In this document: one piece after another, positions 60,113 to 64,000 of the stretch
Layout: every line of letters begins with the position of its first letter
How positions within the stretch are numbered: the stretch's first letter is position 1
Origin: Planctomycetota bacterium
GTDB taxonomy: Bacteria; Planctomycetota; UBA8742; UBA2392
Length of the DNA: 64,000 bases
Direction of reading: 5' to 3'
Assembly: GCA_020638635.1 (NCBI GenBank)
Contig: JACKIE010000005.1
Span: 150,607 to 214,606 of the forward strand
The notes under the pieces: generated by a model
What the model was told of the DNA's origin: nothing
Database searches by the model: none
What the model saw: only the letters and a program-made list of their open reading frames with translations
Made by a program: the position numbers and the translations under genes

Positions 60113-60487
60113 TCAACCCTCGACTTCGAACGAGCTTGTCAGTTGTTCGCCCGTTTCAAGAACCATGGTAACAACATACTCGCCCTGTGGCAGGCCGGAA
60201 TCAGGTTCCCAGGCTGCAAGGAAGAGAACTCCGCGCTCCGGTGCCACGCGCTTGGGCAAGACGTAGATTTCCCGGTGGATGTCTTCTGCCGCCTTGTTCT
60301 CGTATCGCGTGATGGTCAAGCCGAACCGGAACCCCTCTCGGGGTTCCGGTCCGCGCGCACGTGCAAAGAAAAACAGTTGCGAATGATTCCCTGCGAACAG
60401 TGAGCTCGCGCCCCTGAACCCAAGTCCGTTGATGTCGAGTGTCAAGTTGCGACAGATCATCAGCGATTCAAAGACGTACGAACTCAT
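60113..60487 (-). CDS. Small unknown protein coupled to ileS
   Basis: 124 residues from ATG 60487, which overlaps the ileS stop (TAATG). It looks beta-rich (NLTLDINGLGFRGASS, YVVTMVLETGEQLTSSFEVEG), with a basic arm in the middle. The frame is open upstream into ileS but the coupled ATG is the sensible start. No signal peptide. No family recognised. Confidence 0.65.
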   Translation of the reverse strand: MSSYVFESLMICRNLTLDINGLGFRGASSLFAGNHSQLFFFARARGPEPREGFRFGLTITRYENKAAEDIHREIYVLPKRVAPERGVLFLAAWEPDSGLPQGEYVVTMVLETGEQLTSSFEVEG

Positions 60488-63423
60488 TACGCTCCCTCCA
60501 CCACCCCCGCGCACCGGGCGCACAGGAAGGCGTGTTCCTTCACGCTGCCTACGTCGCCGGTGCGGCGGAAGCAGCGCACGCAGGCCTGCTCGGCGCTGGC
60601 GAGCACCTTCACCCACAGGCCCTGCACGTCCGTGGCGGGCTCGAACTCCTGCAGCGCGCCGTGGTCTGACTGGGCGTCCAGCAGCAGCTTGCTGACGTTC
60701 AGCAGCTCCGGCAGTTCGGCCTGCAACTGCTCGGGCGTGCCGTGCTGCGCGAGCTCGCTCATCAGCGCGGCGCTGCAGCCCAGCGTCACGTTGGCGTCGT
60801 AGCCCTTGCCGATCACCTTCTCCTTGCGCAGGCGGTCCAGCACCCGGTCGCTCTCGGCCTTCAGGCGGAACAGCAGCTTGTAGCGCTTGTCCAGCTCAGG
60901 CCTTGCACGCAGGGTGTCGTCCAGCTTCGGCCAGCTTGCCAGGTGCACGCTGTCGGGCTCGGACTTGAGCTTGGGCAGGTACTGCCACATCTCCTCGGCC
61001 GTGTGGACGGTGACAGGCGCCATCAGCTTCACCAGCAAAGTTGCCACGTGCCAGTACACGGTCTGGATGCGGCGCCGCGCGGGGCCTTCCTTGGCTTCGC
61101 AGTAGAGGGCGTCCTTGCTGACATCGATGTACTGGGCAGAAAGCTCAACCGTGCAGAACTGCACCAGGGCGCGCGTGGCGTGGTGGAACTCGTAGCGCTC
61201 CCAGCAGGCGGTGACTTCCTCTACCAGTGCCGCGGCGCGGCTGAGCACCCACTGGTCGAGTGGGCGCAGCTCGGAGTACGCCAGGGCGTGCTGCTCCGGC
61301 TTGAAGTCGAACAGGTTCGCCACCAGGGTTCGCCAGGTGTTGCGCAGCTTGCGGTAGTTGTCGCCGGCGCCGCGGATCAGGTCGTAAGTGACCGGGATCG
61401 GCTCGGACGTGTTCACGCTGGCGAAATACAGGCGGATCAGGTCCGCGCCCAGGTCGCGCACGCCCTGGTCGATGGCCCAGATGTTGCCCTTGCTCTTGCT
61501 GCCCTTTTCGCCCTTTTCGTCCACCACGAAGGCGCTGGTCAGGCACTGTTTGAACGGCGACTTGCCCTGGGTGGCGACGCTCAGGATCAGCGATACCTGG
61601 AACCAGCCGCGGTGCTGGTCGTCACCCTCCAGGTACAGGTTCGCGGGGAACTTGTCCTTGAGCTCGTCGTCGGCCAGCATCACCGCGCGGTGCGAGGCGC
61701 CCGATTCAAACCACACGTCGAAGATGTCGTCCATCTTTGCCAGCTTGCGGCCTTTGAACTTGTCGGGGCGCACGGCATCCGGCAGCAGCTTTTCGACGGG
61801 CCAGTTGGCGTCGTCGTACCACACGTTGCTGCCGTGCTGCGTGACCAGGCTGATCACGTGGTCCACGGTCTCGGTGTCGATGCAGGTCTCGCCGCTCTCC
61901 ACGTCGTAGAAAGCCGGGATCGGTATGCCCCAGAAGCGCTGGCGCGAGATGCACCAGTCAGGCCGGTTCTCGACCATGGCGCTGATGCGCTTTTCGCCCC
62001 AGGCGGGGAACCACTGCACCTGCTTGATCTCGTCCAGGATGCGCTGGCGCAATGTGCGTGTCTCGCCCTCCTCGACGTGGTCGATGTTCACGAACCATTG
62101 CTCGGTGACGCGGAAGATCACCGGCGTGTGCGTGCGCCAGCAATGCGGATAGCTGTGGGGGAAAGGCTCGCTGTGCAGCAGCAGGCCGTGCTCGCGCAGC
62201 TTGGCGACGATGCCGTCGTTGACCTTCCAGATCAGCTTGCCCTCGATGAAGCTGAACCAGCCGTGCTCGTCCTTGAAGTCCTTCGGCAGCTCCAGCTCTT
62301 CGCGCAGCCTGTCACCGCTGTAGTACTGGCCGGTGGGGGAGACGGGGCACACGGCCGGTATGCCCTCGCGCTTGCCGGTCTCGAAGTCCTCTTTGCCGTG
62401 GCCGGGTGCGGTGTGTACGAGGCCGGTGCCGTCGCCGAGGGTGACGTAGTCGGCGAACACCACGGGGCATTCGAAGCCCCACAGTGGCTGCGAGTACTTC
62501 ACGCCCGCCAGCTCAGCGCCCTTCAGGTGTTTGAGCACCTTGACGCTTTCCAGCTTGGCGCGTGTGGCGATGTCTTCGCGCAACTCTTCGGCCACTACCA
62601 TGCGGGCGGTTTTGCCGGCCTGGGTGTACTCGAGCAGCGCGTACTCGGCGTCCTTTGCGACGGCGATGGCGCGGTTGGCGGGCATGGTCCAGGGCGTGGT
62701 GGTCCAGATCAGCAGGCTGACGTTTTCGACGCCCGCAACCGGACCCGTTGCGGGCATCAGCACGTAGATGCTCGGGTCGGTGCGGTCTTCATACTCGAGC
62801 TCGGCCTCGGCCAGGGCGCTTTGCGCCGCCCAGCTCCAGTGCACGGGGCGCTTGGCGCGGGTGATGTAGCCCTTGTGGTACAGGTCCCTGAACACCCGCA
62901 ACACGTTGGCTTCATAGACCGGGTTGGTGGTCAGGTACGGCTTCTCCCAACGGCCGAGCGTGCCGGTGCTCTTGAACTGCCCGCGCTGCTTGTCGACGTA
63001 GCCGTTGGCGTAGTCGAGGCACAGCTCGCGCAGCTTCACGCTGGTCATTTCCTCGGGCTTCTTGCCGCCCAGTTCCTTCAGCACGTTGTGCTCGATCGGC
63101 AGGCCGTGGCAGTCCCAGCCGGGCACGTAGGGGCTGTCAAAGCCCTGCATGGTGCGCAGCTTGACGACCATGTCCTTCAGGATCTTGTTCATGCCCGTGC
63201 CGGTGTGGGCGTCGCCGTTGGCGTACGGGGGGCCGTCATGCAGCACCCAGGCCCTGGCCCCCTTGCGGGCGGCGCGGATGCGGCCGTAAAGGTCGGTTTC
63301 GGCCCATTGTTTCTGGAGTGCGGGCTCGCGCTCACTCAACCCGGCCTTCATGGGGAAGTCGGTCTGGGGCAGCTGCACGGTTGACTTGTAGCGCTCTTTG
63401 GCGGCCTTGGCTTCTTCTGTCAT
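60487..63423 (-). CDS. ileS: Isoleucyl-tRNA synthetase
   Basis: 978 residues, normal for bacterial IleS. ATP site: DGPPYANGDAHTGTGMNKIL near 65, a variant in which the last His of HIGH is Thr; the KMSKS-type loop is KGSKSKGN near 600. WDCHGLPIEHNVL is the conserved editing/active-site neighbour. A C-terminal zinc finger CVRC...CARC near 950-973 marks the bacterial type that binds tRNA. The enzyme charges tRNA-Ile. A good ribosome site (GAGGAAACC) precedes ATG 63423. Confidence 0.95.
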   Translation of the reverse strand: MTEEAKAAKERYKSTVQLPQTDFPMKAGLSEREPALQKQWAETDLYGRIRAARKGARAWVLHDGPPYANGDAHTGTGMNKILKDMVVKLRTMQGFDSPYVPGWDCHGLPIEHNVLKELGGKKPEEMTSVKLRELCLDYANGYVDKQRGQFKSTGTLGRWEKPYLTTNPVYEANVLRVFRDLYHKGYITRAKRPVHWSWAAQSALAEAELEYEDRTDPSIYVLMPATGPVAGVENVSLLIWTTTPWTMPANRAIAVAKDAEYALLEYTQAGKTARMVVAEELREDIATRAKLESVKVLKHLKGAELAGVKYSQPLWGFECPVVFADYVTLGDGTGLVHTAPGHGKEDFETGKREGIPAVCPVSPTGQYYSGDRLREELELPKDFKDEHGWFSFIEGKLIWKVNDGIVAKLREHGLLLHSEPFPHSYPHCWRTHTPVIFRVTEQWFVNIDHVEEGETRTLRQRILDEIKQVQWFPAWGEKRISAMVENRPDWCISRQRFWGIPIPAFYDVESGETCIDTETVDHVISLVTQHGSNVWYDDANWPVEKLLPDAVRPDKFKGRKLAKMDDIFDVWFESGASHRAVMLADDELKDKFPANLYLEGDDQHRGWFQVSLILSVATQGKSPFKQCLTSAFVVDEKGEKGSKSKGNIWAIDQGVRDLGADLIRLYFASVNTSEPIPVTYDLIRGAGDNYRKLRNTWRTLVANLFDFKPEQHALAYSELRPLDQWVLSRAAALVEEVTACWERYEFHHATRALVQFCTVELSAQYIDVSKDALYCEAKEGPARRRIQTVYWHVATLLVKLMAPVTVHTAEEMWQYLPKLKSEPDSVHLASWPKLDDTLRARPELDKRYKLLFRLKAESDRVLDRLRKEKVIGKGYDANVTLGCSAALMSELAQHGTPEQLQAELPELLNVSKLLLDAQSDHGALQEFEPATDVQGLWVKVLASAEQACVRCFRRTGDVGSVKEHAFLCARCAGVVEGA

Positions 63424-63529
63424 GGTTTCCTCGACTACACGGGACGCATGGGACGCATGCGACCAATGGGCCCGTGTTTAGCGGTGTTGGTGGATGGTTA
63501 CAACGAGGTTGCCGAGGGCGGCGATGCGA

Positions 63530-63742
63530 TTACAGTTCCGCCAGCTCGGCGTCTGTAATTCGCTCGGCTTCGTCGATCAGCAGGATGGGTATGCCGTCTT
63601 CGATGCGGTAGGCCTTGCGCGACTCCTTGCACAGCAGGCGGTTGCCCTTGAGCACAAGGGGCTTGTGGCTTTCTGGACAGACCAGCATGGCCAGGAATTC
63701 CGGGTCGAGCTGAGTTTCGGCTGTTTTCGCGTCTTCGCTCAT
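63530..63742 (-). CDS. Trm112/YcaR-like small zinc-binding protein
   Basis: 70 residues. LDPEFLAMLVCPESHKPLVL and AYRIEDGIPILLIDEAERI match the YcaR/UPF0434 (Trm112) family. The second zinc ligand region keeps one Cys (LLCKES) and the first one C-P, so a zinc site may be incomplete. In bacteria it is a short adaptor or tetraacyldisaccharide-related protein of unclear role. Confidence 0.85.
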   Translation of the reverse strand: MSEDAKTAETQLDPEFLAMLVCPESHKPLVLKGNRLLCKESRKAYRIEDGIPILLIDEAERITDAELAEL

Positions 63743-63789
63743 GGCCGGGCCATGCTATGGAACGCCCGAAAGTTGCACAAGACGGGGCC

Positions 63790-63818
63790 TTGACACCCAT
63801 TGGCTGCCCCACTACTTT
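63790..63818 (+). promoter_or_regulatory. Promoter of rpmH
   Basis: TTGACA at 63790-63795, 17-base spacer, TACTTT at 63813-63818; start about 30 bases before ATG 63851. Confidence 0.7.
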
Positions 63819-63850
63819 TCTGCCCCGCTTTACAGGGAACAGGTACAGCC

Positions 63851-64000
63851 ATGAAACGCAAAGTCCGCAGGTCCAACCTCAAGCGCAACCGTACCCACGG
63901 TTTCCGCGCGCGCATGGAAACCGCCGACGGCCGTCAGGTACTGGCCCGCCGCCGCCGCAAGGGTCGCAAGAAGCTGACCGTGAGCGACGAGGGCAAGACC
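63851..64000 (+). CDS. rpmH: Ribosomal protein bL34 (partial at the right edge)
   Basis: 50 residues visible without a stop. KRKVRRSNLKRNRTHGFRAR and GRQVLARRRRKGRKKLTVSD are unmistakable for L34, which sits in the large ribosomal subunit. L34 is normally about 44-46 residues; here at least four more residues follow, so the end is slightly extended. The usual neighbours rnpA and yidD would lie beyond the window. Confidence 0.95.
   Translation, partial: MKRKVRRSNLKRNRTHGFRARMETADGRQVLARRRRKGRKKLTVSDEGKT

Noticed and set aside
60742..63384. 880-residue frame on the plus strand opposite ileS
   Set aside because: Shadow of ileS; biased composition and no start signal.
62900..63423. HIGH motif of IleS reads HTGT; possible loss of function
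   Set aside because: The rest of the enzyme is intact and the change to Thr at the last His is seen in other bacterial IleS proteins as far as I recall, so it is not evidence of decay.
1..64000. CRISPR arrays, tRNA or rRNA genes, prophage or transposase genes
   Set aside because: None seen. The short repeats have no unique spacers of CRISPR length and no cas genes are nearby.

Overview
The window is GC-rich and densely packed with genes. It reads like the chromosome of a free-living bacterium, not a plasmid or phage. Several traits suggest Planctomycetota or a neighbouring PVC-type lineage, though this rests on overall gene style and no rRNA is present: large secreted proteins with few recognisable domains, a giant TPR/alpha-2-macroglobulin protein, VIT/von Willebrand and FHA/CAP proteins, a FecR-like anti-sigma factor next to an ECF sigma factor, and many short palindromic repeats between genes.

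Layout. 1-3.3 kb: a partial PilX-like pilus protein (minus), then an ECF sigma factor and its FecR-type anti-sigma partner. 3.3-8.9 kb: a PRPP-synthase-family gene overlapping a phosphorylase of the thymidine/AMP phosphorylase family, a ChaN-like lipid/haem-type protein and GlmM. 9-16.4 kb: TsaB, an aldehyde dehydrogenase whose 3' end is repeated twice more around two DUF4258/DUF2283-like gene pairs, zinc-ribbon membrane proteins, a split Ada/Ogt alkylation-repair operon, a DUF3224 protein and an enoyl-CoA hydratase. 16.4-23.5 kb: an ankyrin gene between inverted repeats, a Rieske-flavoprotein fusion, a Na/Pi cotransporter, an acetyltransferase, a radical-SAM gene carrying an in-frame palindromic insert, and a secreted HExxH protein. 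23.6-26.4 kb: a likely small RNA, a tandem MshEN-like protein and two paralogous prepilins. 26.5-29.5 kb: a nifU-nifS-TPR operon on the minus strand in which NifU lacks its scaffold cysteines. 29.5-33.3 kb: an orphan DNA methyltransferase-like gene with a glycosyltransferase, a hexapeptide acyltransferase and a DUF309 protein. 33.5-53.7 kb: big cell-envelope or cytoskeletal proteins (SPFH-propeller, the 2112-residue alpha-2-macroglobulin, a 1044-residue orphan secreted protein, an FHA-TM-CAP protein, a MORN/Kelch lipoprotein). 53.8-64 kb: a type II GAPDH-like dehydrogenase, a vWA/VIT protein, purN, two small unknowns, ileS, a Trm112-like protein, and the start of rpmH at the right edge.

How the parts fit: housekeeping functions (GlmM wall precursor, t6A, Fe-S assembly, IleS, L34, PurN) are mixed with envelope and surface functions (pilins, macroglobulin, CAP, Kelch). 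The pilin-related genes at 23.8-26.4 kb form one cluster; nifU-nifS-TPR and ileS-60113-59918-purN look like operons. No CRISPR array, tRNA, rRNA, prophage or transposase was found. The most unusual features are the repeated ALDH-tail modules, the palindrome inserted inside the radical-SAM reading frame, the cysteine-less NifU scaffold domain, and the promoter-hairpin-terminator unit at 23.6 kb.
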